Below, piece by piece: positions 32,638-41,133 of a DNA stretch of 64,000 bases (position 1 is the stretch's first letter; each line of letters opens with the position of its first letter). The stretch comes from DAIDKA01 sp035943195. Lineage in GTDB: Bacteria > Pseudomonadota > Gammaproteobacteria > Steroidobacterales > Steroidobacteraceae. Made by a program: the position numbers and the translations under genes. Location: the NCBI GenBank assembly GCA_035943195.1, contig DASZCK010000183.1, forward strand, positions 1 through 64,000, read 5' to 3'. Below the pieces are notes generated by a model. It did not search any database. It worked only from the letters and a program-made list of their open reading frames with translations, and was not told where the DNA came from.

Positions 32638-33324
32638 ATGATTACGCTCAAGAACCTGTCGAAAGTCTATCGCACCACCGAGATCGAAACGACGGCGTTG
32701 CGCGACATCAATCTGGACGTGCGCGACGGTGAGTTCGTAGCGGTAATGGGACCCTCGGGTTGCGGCAAATCCACGTTCCTCAATATCGTGGGTATGCTCG
32801 ACAATCCCTCCGCGGGCGAATACTGGTTCGATGGCCAGAACATCGCCGGTTATCCGGAAAGCGACCTGTCGGAACTGCGCAAGAACGCCATTGGCCTCGT
32901 TTTCCAAAGCTTCAATCTCATCGATGAACTGAACGTCGCGGAGAACGTCGAGCTGGCGCTGCTCTATCACTCGGATGTCTCCGCCAGCGAGCGCAAGAAG
33001 CGCGCCGCGGAGGCATTGGAGCGCATGAAGATCGGGCACCGGGCCCGTCACATGCCAGCGCAGCTGTCCGGCGGACAGCAACAGCGTGTGGCCGTGGCCC
33101 GCGCGGTGGTGGCGCGCCCGAAGCTCATCCTGGCGGACGAACCGACCGGCAACCTGGACACCGCAAATGGGGAGGAGGTGATGCAACTGCTCACCCAGCT
33201 CAACGATGAGGGCGCCACCATCGTAATGGTCACCCACTCGCACAGCCATGCCGAGTATGCCCATCGCATCGTCAATCTCCTCGACGGTGTTGTCGTGACC
33301 GAAAACATCCGCCAGGTTCTATAA
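32638..33324 (+). CDS. ABC transporter ATP-binding protein (MacB/LolD type)
   Basis: 228 residues. Walker A is GPSGCGKST, the Q-loop is FQSFNLI, the signature is LSGGQQQRVAVARAVV, Walker B is LILADEPTGNLD and the H-loop is MVTHSH. The LIDELNVAENVELAL segment and overall length match the MacB/LolD/FtsE branch that partners FtsX-fold permeases rather than importers. Genes for adaptor, permease and outer-membrane factor flank it in one operon, with an 11-bp gap to the adaptor gene. Confidence 0.95.
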   Translation: MITLKNLSKVYRTTEIETTALRDINLDVRDGEFVAVMGPSGCGKSTFLNIVGMLDNPSAGEYWFDGQNIAGYPESDLSELRKNAIGLVFQSFNLIDELNVAENVELALLYHSDVSASERKKRAAEALERMKIGHRARHMPAQLSGGQQQRVAVARAVVARPKLILADEPTGNLDTANGEEVMQLLTQLNDEGATIVMVTHSHSHAEYAHRIVNLLDGVVVTENIRQVL

Positions 33325-33337
33325 GTCAGGAGTCGCC

Positions 33338-35821
33338 ATGTTCCGCAACTATCTGACGGTCGCGCTGCGTAACCTGATCCGTCACAAGCTGTACAGCGTC
33401 ATCAACATTGCGGGTCTCACGGTGGGACTGGCCTGCGTGCTGTTCATCATCCTGTTCGCGCGCGATGAACTCTCGTACGACAAGTGGCTTCCGGACAGCG
33501 CCAACCTCTACCGCGTGGAGCAGACCATCCACGCGCCCAGCCGTGCGCCGATGGCGTTTGCCGTCATCGCCTTTCCGATGCCAGCCGCAATGCGCGATGA
33601 GATTCCCGGCGTGACCGGCATGACGCGACTGTGGGCCGAACCCATGACCTTGACGTCCGGCGACCGGCAGTTTCCAGAAAGGGTCAACGTGGTCGACCCG
33701 AATTTCTTCCAGGTCATCAAGCTGCCGCTAGTCATTGGCGACCCCGCACAGGTCTTCCGGCAGCCTGAGTCGATCGTGCTCACGGAATCCGCGGCAAGAA
33801 AATTCTTTGGCGATGCCAACCCGATCGGCAAGACCATCACGGATGCCAAGGGCAAGTGCGGTCCGGCCGACACGGCCTGCCGGGACACGACCGTGCCGCT
33901 GACGGTGACGGGAGTGATACGGGATCTGCCGCACAATACTCAGCTGACCGGCGAAGTATTCATTCCCAACACATCGATCGCCGACTATACGACCGATGAG
34001 GAGAAGCAGAATTGGTTCGCCAATGACGGCTGGGGCTGGGTAACCCTGGCTCCGGGTGTCGAGCCGAAAACGGTGATCGCCAAGATGGTACCACTGCTGG
34101 ATCGCACGCTCGGGCCCTTGATCAAACAGTTTGGTTTGGGCAATTTGCGCGGCAGCAAGGCGTATGAAGTTCATTTGACGCCCTTTGCCCAGGTTCACCT
34201 GACCTCCGACCGCTGGTCTTTCAACCTGACGGCGCCCGGAAGCCTGACGACACTGTATGGTGTCATCGCCATCGGATCGCTGATCCTTTTGGTGGCCTGC
34301 TTTAACTTCATGAACCTCGCCACCGCCCGCGCCATGATGCGCGCGCGGGAGATCTCGCTGCGCAAGACGGTGGGCGCGAAGCGCGGCCAGCTGGTACTAC
34401 AGTTTCTGGGCGAGTCCGTGCTGATGGCACTTTTGGGACTGATTCTGGCGCTGGCGCTGGTTCAAATGCTGTTGCCCGCCTTTGACAGCTTCATGCAGCG
34501 TCCCCTGAGCCTCGACTTGCATTCCGGCTGGCCGGTGCTGCTGTTGATTGTGGCGGTCGCCGTGGCGGCGGGCCTGATCGGCGGCAGTTACCCCGCCCTG
34601 ATTCTCTCTGGATTCAGGCCTGCCACGGTCCTGCGCACCAATAGTTCCGGCCAGGGCGGCTCGGGGCGCCTGCGCGCCATCCTGGTCGTTCTGCAGTTTG
34701 CGGTTTCCATCGGTTTGGGTATCGCGGCCGCCGTGATCTTCGGTCAGATCAGGTATTGCCGCGGCATCAATCTGGGCTTCCACCACGACAATATCCTGGT
34801 GGTGGGTCATGCCGGCCGCGTTTTCATGGATGGAAAACAGAGCTTCGTGCAGGCCGTGCGCGCCAATCCCGGCGTGCTGGACGTCACCTTGTCCGACCGA
34901 GTGCCATTTGACGGCGGCCAGGACAATGATGCCATCAAGCTCCCCGGCAAGCCTGATCTGCTGCTCTTCAACAAGATCGTCATCAGCCCGAACTTTCCGA
35001 GCTTCTACGGCATTCCACTGCTCGCCGGCCGACTGCTCTCCGCAACCCGGTCACTGGATGAGTACACCTCCACGAACGGAGGCAATCCAGCGAACACGGG
35101 GCACAATATCCTGCTCAATGAAAGCGCCGCCGCGCGCCTGGGCTTCACCCCGGAGCAGGCGGTGGGCAAGACCGTCCTCTACGACAATTATCCCATGATC
35201 ATTGTCGGGGTACTCGCCGATGCCAAATTCGGTGGAGCACGCGAACCGGTGAGGCCCACTGATTACGTCTATGACCCGAAGTACGCGGCACAGCTTTCGG
35301 TGCGTCTGCGGCCCGACATGATTCCGCAGACCGTCAAGTTCATCGACAAGGCCTGGCACACCTTCGCGCCCATCGCGTCCGTGAACCGCCATTTCCTGGA
35401 TGATAGCTTCGAACAGCTCTACCAGACCGAGGAGAAGCGCGGCCAGATGTTCGGCATCTTCGTCGGCATCGCCATCTTCATCGCCTGCCTGGGGCTGTTC
35501 GGCCTTGCTGCCTTCACTGCCGGCCGTCGCACCAAGGAAATCGGGCTGCGCAAGGTGTTCGGCGGCCGTACCCGTGATGTGGTGAGACTGCTGCTATGGC
35601 AATTCTCGATTCCTGCCTTGATCGCCAACCTGATTGCGTGGCCGATTGCCTGGTACTACCTGCGCGATTGGCTGGATGATTTTGCATACCGCATCTCCTT
35701 GAGTCCCGTCTACTTTCTGGGCGCGGCTGCCATGGCGTTGGTGATTGCGTGGGTCACCGTCCTGTCTCACGCTGTTCGGGTGGCCCGCGCGACCCCGATC
35801 GGTGCCTTGCGTTATGAATAG
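33338..35821 (+). CDS. FtsX/MacB-type ABC permease
   Basis: 827 residues. An N-terminal membrane helix (NIAGLTVGLACVLFIILFA) precedes a large periplasmic MacB_PCD-like domain, then FtsX domains: YGVIAIGSLILLVACFNFMNLATARAM with REISLRKTVGAKRGQL, and at the C-terminus FGIFVGIAIFIACLGLFGLAAFTAGRRTKEIGLRKVFG. The duplicated EIxLRKxxGA coupling helices indicate two FtsX modules in one chain, as in the YbbP-like/macrolide-export-related permeases. It is expected to act mechanically in the efflux or lipid-linked export complex together with the preceding ATPase. Its 3' end overlaps the NodT gene by 8 bp. Confidence 0.93.
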   Translation: MFRNYLTVALRNLIRHKLYSVINIAGLTVGLACVLFIILFARDELSYDKWLPDSANLYRVEQTIHAPSRAPMAFAVIAFPMPAAMRDEIPGVTGMTRLWAEPMTLTSGDRQFPERVNVVDPNFFQVIKLPLVIGDPAQVFRQPESIVLTESAARKFFGDANPIGKTITDAKGKCGPADTACRDTTVPLTVTGVIRDLPHNTQLTGEVFIPNTSIADYTTDEEKQNWFANDGWGWVTLAPGVEPKTVIAKMVPLLDRTLGPLIKQFGLGNLRGSKAYEVHLTPFAQVHLTSDRWSFNLTAPGSLTTLYGVIAIGSLILLVACFNFMNLATARAMMRAREISLRKTVGAKRGQLVLQFLGESVLMALLGLILALALVQMLLPAFDSFMQRPLSLDLHSGWPVLLLIVAVAVAAGLIGGSYPALILSGFRPATVLRTNSSGQGGSGRLRAILVVLQFAVSIGLGIAAAVIFGQIRYCRGINLGFHHDNILVVGHAGRVFMDGKQSFVQAVRANPGVLDVTLSDRVPFDGGQDNDAIKLPGKPDLLLFNKIVISPNFPSFYGIPLLAGRLLSATRSLDEYTSTNGGNPANTGHNILLNESAAARLGFTPEQAVGKTVLYDNYPMIIVGVLADAKFGGAREPVRPTDYVYDPKYAAQLSVRLRPDMIPQTVKFIDKAWHTFAPIASVNRHFLDDSFEQLYQTEEKRGQMFGIFVGIAIFIACLGLFGLAAFTAGRRTKEIGLRKVFGGRTRDVVRLLLWQFSIPALIANLIAWPIAWYYLRDWLDDFAYRISLSPVYFLGAAAMALVIAWVTVLSHAVRVARATPIGALRYE

Positions 35822-37277
35822 AGCGCGGCAACTGTGCTGCGGCCTCGCACTCGGTGCCGCCCTTTTGTCCGGGTGCGCCACGCGCGTACCCCAGGTCCTC
35901 AGCCCGCAGATCGTGCCGGCAGCTTTTGTCGGCAAGGATTCAGGAAGCGCTTCGGTATGGCCAAGGTCGGATTGGTGGCAGCAATTCGGTAGTGGGGAGC
36001 TGTCCGGATTCATCCTCGCCGCACAGCGCGGCAACCGCGATCTCGCGATGGCCGCCGCCGCGGTGGTCCAGGCAAACGCGCAGACGGTCATCCAGCGCGC
36101 TGCCCTGTTTCCGCAGTTCGATCTACAGGCGCAGGGGGAACGCTCAAAGTTGAGTGCTGCCTCGACCGGGATCAGCAACTTCCCGGCCGGCAACTCCTTT
36201 GGCCTCACTTTAGGGGCGAGCTATGAAGCCGACGTCTGGGGATTGGCGAGGAGCAACCTGCGCGCGGCCAATGAATCTCTCAAGGCGGCACGCTTCTCGC
36301 GGCAAGCCGTGGCACTGACAGTCACGGCGAATGTCGCCGATGCGTACTTCAACGTACTCGCGCTACGCAAGCGCATCGCCATTGCCAACGAGGATATTCT
36401 CGCCATCAACGACATCCTGCGCACCATCCAGCTGCGGGTGACGACCGGCACCTCCTCGCACCTGGACCTGGCGCAGGAGCGCGCCCAGGTCGAGTCGGTC
36501 GAGGCGATACTTCCGCAGCTACAGGAGCAGGAACTGGAAGCGCGCGTGGTGCTTGCGGTGCTGCTCGGCCAACCGCCCGAGACCTTGGAGGTCAAGGCTC
36601 CGAGCCTCGAGTCCCTCCACCCGCCCCTCGTGACACCCGGTCTGCCCTCCGACCTGCTGCTGCGCCGCCCGGATGTGGCACAGGCGGAGGCCAACTTGGC
36701 CAGCGCCCACGCCAGCCTCGATGCAGCGCGCGCCGCCTTCCTGCCGCAGTTCGCACTGAACGGCAGTGACGGGTTCGCCAGCGCGGCCATCGGCACCCTG
36801 CTGCGGGGTCCCAACGTAGCCTGGGAGTACGGCGGCTCGCTGCTGCAGACCGTCTTTGATGGTGGCAAGCTCGTCGGGCAGAAGAAACTGGCGGAGGGTA
36901 CTCAGCAGGCACTCGTCGCCAGCTACCAGCGCGCCGTGCTCAACGCTTATGCCGATGTGGAGACGGCGTTGGGGCAGGTGAAGCACTTCGAGCTCGCGGA
37001 GCAGCACCTGGGGCACGAAGTGGATGCGGCCCAGGAGGCCTTCCAGATCTCCCAGCTTCAATATCGCCAGGGCACGACTGATCTCCTCACCGTGCTGCAG
37101 TCCCAGCAGACGCTGTTCTCGGCGGAGGACCAGCTGGCTCAGATTACCCTGGCACGCATGCAAAGCGTCGTCCATCTCTATGAGGCACTCGGCGGCGGCT
37201 GGATCGAGGAGGCCACTGAGCGCACCCAGTTCACCTCTGGCCTGACCGCTGGGGAGCGTCATGAAAATGGAAACTGA
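35814..37277 (+). CDS. NodT-family outer-membrane efflux lipoprotein
   Basis: 487 residues from the ATG at 35814. A lipoprotein signal peptide ends in the lipobox LLSGC (lipidated Cys at about residue 22). The WWQQFGSGELSGFILAAQRGNRDLAMA start of the mature region and the SYEADVWGLARSNLRAANESL and LRRPDVAQAEANLASAHASLDAARAAFLPQ segments are hallmarks of TolC/OprM-like factors. It provides the outer-membrane channel for the adaptor-ABC-permease complex. The start overlaps the permease stop, and the end overlaps the following small gene by 17 bp. Confidence 0.94.
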   Translation: MNRARQLCCGLALGAALLSGCATRVPQVLSPQIVPAAFVGKDSGSASVWPRSDWWQQFGSGELSGFILAAQRGNRDLAMAAAAVVQANAQTVIQRAALFPQFDLQAQGERSKLSAASTGISNFPAGNSFGLTLGASYEADVWGLARSNLRAANESLKAARFSRQAVALTVTANVADAYFNVLALRKRIAIANEDILAINDILRTIQLRVTTGTSSHLDLAQERAQVESVEAILPQLQEQELEARVVLAVLLGQPPETLEVKAPSLESLHPPLVTPGLPSDLLLRRPDVAQAEANLASAHASLDAARAAFLPQFALNGSDGFASAAIGTLLRGPNVAWEYGGSLLQTVFDGGKLVGQKKLAEGTQQALVASYQRAVLNAYADVETALGQVKHFELAEQHLGHEVDAAQEAFQISQLQYRQGTTDLLTVLQSQQTLFSAEDQLAQITLARMQSVVHLYEALGGGWIEEATERTQFTSGLTAGERHENGN

Positions 37278-37665
37278 CCGGGCAGTGGAGGCCGCGATGA
37301 GCCGCCTGTTTCAGGACGTAGAAGAGGCCCAGGTCGGTGAACGGCTGCAGTCGATTCTGGACTCCATCGAGAACCTGGTCCTGCCGGTGAAGCCCCGCGC
37401 GGCGTTCGCTCTCATCGTGAATCTGATCGAGCGCGATCGGGATGCCATGGAGTGCTGCGGCGACCATCACTATGCCGTAGCCGCCGCGCTCAATCGGGCC
37501 ATGGGTCTGGTTGCCAAAGCCGGACGATCGCTGCCGGAAGAGGAGGTCCGGACAACCTTGGAGCGGCTGATCGCCGAAGATACCTACCTGACGCGTGAAG
37601 CGCTGGCCGAGGTTGCCATCGAGCGCTTCAAAGATCTGAAGGGCTGCGCGGATCACCCAGAATGA
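37261..37665 (+). CDS. Hypothetical protein, last gene of the efflux operon
   Basis: 134 residues, probably helical, with many charged residues (VEAAMSRLFQDVEEAQVGERLQSILDSIENL, RTTLERLIAEDTYLTREALAEVAIERF). There is no signal peptide, membrane helix or known motif, and two adjacent cysteines (MECCGD) are notable. It starts within the end of the NodT gene at an ATG with GGGAGCG upstream, so it is translated from the operon mRNA. A regulatory or accessory role for the pump is possible, but no family was recognised. The 3' end overlaps the convergent M56-transglycosylase gene by 38 bp. Confidence 0.6.
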   Translation: MKMETDRAVEAAMSRLFQDVEEAQVGERLQSILDSIENLVLPVKPRAAFALIVNLIERDRDAMECCGDHHYAVAAALNRAMGLVAKAGRSLPEEEVRTTLERLIAEDTYLTREALAEVAIERFKDLKGCADHPE

Positions 37666-39226
37666 TCATAGCCGCCATGATACGCGCGAGGTACCCCGGA
37701 TCATTGCCGTAGCCGCGCTCAATCAGTCGCCACGCATTCCGGGTTCCGGTAGCGCGTATTCCTGCATCAACCTGGGTAACGCCTGCGTTGTAGGCCAGAA
37801 GCGCCAGCTGCCAGTCGCCGAAGTGGGTATACAGGTCGCCGAGGAAGCGGGCCGCGGCGTCGGTTTCCAGGGCAACGTTCAGGCGTTCATCGCCATCCGG
37901 TGATACCTGCAGTCCATAACGTGTGGCGGTGCGGGCGATAAACATCCACAGACCCGCACCGCGTTCTTGATCCTTCGCTGCCGGAAGGTTGCGATAACCC
38001 GATTCGATCAAGGGCACCGCCAGCAGCGCCACTGGCAGCGAGCGAGTCGCCATATCCCGAGTCATGGTCGGGCGATACTGCTCCATGCGGGCGCGTGCCG
38101 ATTGCACAAAGCGGCGTCCATCCTGGGTGCCGAGGAGCAGATTCAGCTGCTCTGCCACGGCGGCATTCATGACCAGCGGAAATGCCGTGGATTTGCCTGC
38201 TGCCTCGACCATGGCATTGGCGTCCCGCATGGAGATGCGTTGGTCCCTGATGACCGCGCCAACCGCCACTGACACTGATAGCAGGATTGCGAGCAGCGCG
38301 GCCGAGGCGGCGAGCGTGATCGACGCCTTGAGATAGCGCTGCGGGCGGAACAGGGCAGCATGTGTTCGCGCAATCAGTGAGCTGCGGTGACTCCCCGCCA
38401 TGCCCGTCTGCAGCAAGGATCGTCCCTGACCGTGGAGAGCGGACTCGACCGCGCGCACCAGGCACTGACAGTAGTCCGAGGCGCAGACCGTGGAGCGTCG
38501 CAGCACTGCTTCGTCGCAGGCCAGCTCCTGCAGCTGCGTCAATTGCCGGGCCAGCAGATGCGCGGCCGGATTGCACAGGAACATGCCGCGCAGAACCTGA
38601 AGCAGATAAACCGAGAGGGTATCTCCCTGGCGGTGGTGCTGTGCCTCGTGGCGAATCGCCATCCTAAGATCCGAAGTGTGGCCAAGGAACGCAATCGGCA
38701 CAACAATGGCGCTGCGCCACGGCGTCCAGAACGCAAAGGGAACGGCCGTATTGGAGGCGGCCAGCAGCCACACTCGGCCGACTCGCCGCATGACATGCGC
38801 CTCGCGCAGCACTCGCGCTGCTCGGCGGGCATCGACCACCAGCCATACCAGCCAAACAGCGAGCCCGATCCAAAACAGCCATCGCAGAACCTGCAGTAGA
38901 CCATCCAGCGACAGGGACGGTCCCGCCATCAGCATGGATGTCGACAGGTGAAATTCACCGACCGGGAGACTCTGTACGGCGCTCATGCTCGGCGCCGACC
39001 ACGCCCGAACAATCGGTGGTATCAGGGATCTCTCAGTGGATAGGGCAGTCCACAGCGGCGCTAGGACCGCGCCCGCCGCGAGCAAGCCGGCAATGTGCCT
39101 GAGGTGCCGATAGGACAGTGGGGCGCGCAAGCGGCGGCTGACGGCCCTGACAGCCGCTATCATCAGCGTCCCAGCGATTATCAGGACGTTCGCGCACAAG
39201 TAGACGTTGACCCATCCAAGCGTCAC
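37628..39226 (-). CDS. BlaR1-like M56 protease fused to a periplasmic lytic transglycosylase domain
   Basis: 532 residues. The N-terminal part is a BlaR1/MecR1-type M56 membrane protease: transmembrane segments at about 8-28, 44-62 and 113-131, metalloprotease motif HEAQH at 193-197 with the third ligand in ELACDE (about 234-239), and a last transmembrane helix at about 303-325. The C-terminal, predicted periplasmic part (about 340-532) is an SLT/MltD-like domain: catalytic Glu408 in VPLIESGYR, GAGLWMFIARTATRYGL, ALLAYNAGVTQV. In BlaR1 this position holds a beta-lactam-binding sensor. The stop codon of the BlaI-type gene overlaps its start by 4 bp, so repressor and protease are co-expressed. 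Confidence 0.9.
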   Translation of the reverse strand: MTLGWVNVYLCANVLIIAGTLMIAAVRAVSRRLRAPLSYRHLRHIAGLLAAGAVLAPLWTALSTERSLIPPIVRAWSAPSMSAVQSLPVGEFHLSTSMLMAGPSLSLDGLLQVLRWLFWIGLAVWLVWLVVDARRAARVLREAHVMRRVGRVWLLAASNTAVPFAFWTPWRSAIVVPIAFLGHTSDLRMAIRHEAQHHRQGDTLSVYLLQVLRGMFLCNPAAHLLARQLTQLQELACDEAVLRRSTVCASDYCQCLVRAVESALHGQGRSLLQTGMAGSHRSSLIARTHAALFRPQRYLKASITLAASAALLAILLSVSVAVGAVIRDQRISMRDANAMVEAAGKSTAFPLVMNAAVAEQLNLLLGTQDGRRFVQSARARMEQYRPTMTRDMATRSLPVALLAVPLIESGYRNLPAAKDQERGAGLWMFIARTATRYGLQVSPDGDERLNVALETDAAARFLGDLYTHFGDWQLALLAYNAGVTQVDAGIRATGTRNAWRLIERGYGNDPGYLARIMAAMIILGDPRSPSDL

Positions 39227-39639
39227 GGCTTGGCGACCCGCTTGTTGAGCATTGCCTTGATTTGCGCGAGATCCTCGGCGCTGAGCGAATCGCTGTCCAG
39301 CAGTTGGCGCACCACCAGGGAAGGCGTGCCGTTGAAGACCTCGCGCACCATGTGGTTCAGGCTCATCGCCTGGTATTCATCCTTGGGCAGCACCGCGCCG
39401 TAAAGGTGCCCTCGACCGACCCGCTCACTGTTGAGGTAACCCTTCTGTTCCAGAATGCGAATGATGGTCGAGACACTGGTGTACGCCAGATCACGCTGTG
39501 GCAGCAGTTGTTCGCGTACCTGCGCCACCGTGCAGGGACCCAGATGCCAGATGACGTTCATCATCTCCAGCTCGGTCGCCGTCAGGGGTTTTTCCGGGCG
39601 CCTGGCAACGGGCTTGCGTTTCATCGTGAGTTGCATCAT
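39223..39639 (-). CDS. blaI: BlaI/MecI/CopY-family transcriptional repressor
   Basis: 138 residues from the ATG at 39639 (a second ATG follows immediately). The winged helix has LTATELEMMNVIWHLGPCTVAQVREQLLP and YTSVSTIIRILEQKGYLNSERVGRGHLY, the typical BlaI pattern, followed by a short dimerisation helix region (SLVVRQLLDSDSLSAEDLAQIKAML). It is expected to repress its own operon until cleaved by the M56 protease encoded next to it. A palindrome abuts its start codon. No Shine-Dalgarno sequence is visible before either ATG. Confidence 0.93.
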   Translation of the reverse strand: MMQLTMKRKPVARRPEKPLTATELEMMNVIWHLGPCTVAQVREQLLPQRDLAYTSVSTIIRILEQKGYLNSERVGRGHLYGAVLPKDEYQAMSLNHMVREVFNGTPSLVVRQLLDSDSLSAEDLAQIKAMLNKRVAKP

Positions 39640-39655
39640 AACTAAGGTATTAGTT
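39640..39655. promoter_or_regulatory. Candidate BlaI-type operator inside the divergent promoter
   Basis: AACTAA-GGTA-TTAGTT is a perfect 6-4-6 inverted repeat between the divergent repressor and amidohydrolase genes. On the plus strand it fills the spacer of a possible promoter TTGCAT (39631-39636) - 17 bp - TTGAAT (39654-39659), the expected position for a repressor. BlaI-family operators are AT-rich palindromes of similar size, though the exact half-site here differs from the TACA/TGTA class. Confidence 0.5.
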
Positions 39656-39679
39656 GAATTGCAATCGAGGGTGAACTGC

Positions 39680-40933
39680 ATGGATAGCCGCTGGCCATTG
39701 CTGGCATTTCTGGCAGCCCAAGTGCTGTTCTCGTCCGCCTATGCCGATACCACGGTCATCCGCGCCGGCGCGGTGGTGGATCCCGACACCGCAACCCTCG
39801 CCCGCGACGAGATGATTCTGATCGAGGACGGCAGGATCAAGGCGATCGGCCACGATCTGGCCGTGCCGGCTGCGGCGACGGTGATCGATCTGTCGAAGCA
39901 GACCGTGCTGCCGGGGCTCATCGACGCCCACACGCATCTGCTCGCCAGCATTGATCCGAAGTGGGATCTCGGTGATACCTGGATCATGGCCCTGCAGCGG
40001 CGGCCGGGGTTCCGGGCGATTCTTGGCGCACGCCACGCCAAGGAGGTGCTCGACGCCGGGTTCACCACCGTTCGTGATGTCGGCAACTCCGGCGAGTATC
40101 TCGACATGGATCTCGAGAAGGCCATCCGCTTCGGTGATACTCCCGGACCGACAATAGTCCCGGCGGGTCGCATCATTGCGCCCTTCGGCGGCCAGTTCCG
40201 GGATACCCCGACGGACCCCAAGCTGGTCATCAATGCCGAGTACTACTTTGCGGATAGCCAGGACGAGATGCGCAAGGCTGTCCGTGAAAACGCCTACTGG
40301 GGCGCCAAGGTCATCAAGATCGTCGTCGATGGACAGCGCTACCAGTATTCCGCGGATGACATCCGGTTCATCGTGGCCGAGGCTGCTCGCGCGGGGCTCA
40401 AGGTCGCCGCACACGTACAAACCGAGACGGGTGCCCGCTCTGCCATTGAGGCCAAGGTCGCCTCGATCGAGCACGGCTGGGTACTCACTGACGAGGACCT
40501 GGCTCTGGCGCGCAACAACGCCGTGGTGCTGGTGAGCACCGATTTCACCGTAAAGCAGCTGCTCGCCAATGGATTTGATGAACAGAACGCCGAGCGGATC
40601 CATGCCGCACGCGTGGAGCGTCTGCGACGCGCCTACCGGGCGGGCGTCAGCGTGGTGTTTGGAACGGACATCATGAACAATCTTCGTCAGTCGCGCGGAG
40701 CACAGGCCCTGGAGTACATCAGCAGTTTCGTCGAGGCAGGCGTCCCGGCCGCGGACATCCTGCGCGCCATGACGACCCGAGCGGCAAGACTGCTCGATGT
40801 GGACAAGGAGCGCGGCAGCCTGAGCCCGGGCCTCGCCGCCGACATCATTGCGGTGCCAGGCAATCCGCTCGAGGACATTTATACGCTGCAGCACGTCTGC
40901 TTCGTCATGCGCAATGGGGTCGTCGACCGCTGA
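39680..40933 (+). CDS. Secreted amidohydrolase (imidazolonepropionase-like)
   Basis: 417 residues from the ATG at 39680. The signal peptide ends near SSAYA-D. The metal-binding motifs of the amidohydrolase superfamily are present: HTH in LPGLIDAHTHLLAS, Lys in KVIKIVVDG, His in KVAAHVQTE and IEHGW, and Asp in VVFGTDIMNN. The protein is expected to hydrolyse an amide or peptide-like bond in the periplasm; the substrate is unknown. It is divergent from the blaI-M56 operon across a shared operator, suggesting induction together with it. Confidence 0.88.
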   Translation: MDSRWPLLAFLAAQVLFSSAYADTTVIRAGAVVDPDTATLARDEMILIEDGRIKAIGHDLAVPAAATVIDLSKQTVLPGLIDAHTHLLASIDPKWDLGDTWIMALQRRPGFRAILGARHAKEVLDAGFTTVRDVGNSGEYLDMDLEKAIRFGDTPGPTIVPAGRIIAPFGGQFRDTPTDPKLVINAEYYFADSQDEMRKAVRENAYWGAKVIKIVVDGQRYQYSADDIRFIVAEAARAGLKVAAHVQTETGARSAIEAKVASIEHGWVLTDEDLALARNNAVVLVSTDFTVKQLLANGFDEQNAERIHAARVERLRRAYRAGVSVVFGTDIMNNLRQSRGAQALEYISSFVEAGVPAADILRAMTTRAARLLDVDKERGSLSPGLAADIIAVPGNPLEDIYTLQHVCFVMRNGVVDR

Positions 40934-40954
40934 TACTGCCAGATTCTGGCAGTA
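40934..40954. other. 21-bp perfect palindrome immediately after the amidohydrolase stop
   Basis: Arms TACTGCCAGA and TCTGGCAGTA are separated by one T and start one base after the TGA at 40931-40933. No T-run follows, so a conventional intrinsic terminator is not supported. It may be a hairpin end-structure for the transcript or a protein-binding site. The rest of the 200-bp gap to the convergent hydrolase gene contains nothing else recognised. Confidence 0.4.
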
Positions 40955-41133
40955 CGACTGCCCACCTCAACTGGGCCATGATGACCGGAGCCATCGAAAA
41001 GCGCCGTGACTTCCTCGCCTACTGCGACATCCATACCAAACGCCCAGCCAATCTGCGCGCGCAGGCGCAGGTCACGCAGCTCATGGCACGGCCGGCGTCA
41101 CTGGCTGTCGGCTGAGTCCGGCGAATCGCGGGG

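Noticed and set aside
40978..41115. 45-codon frame in the gap after the amidohydrolase gene
   Set aside because: No ribosome binding site and no recognised similarity; probably chance.
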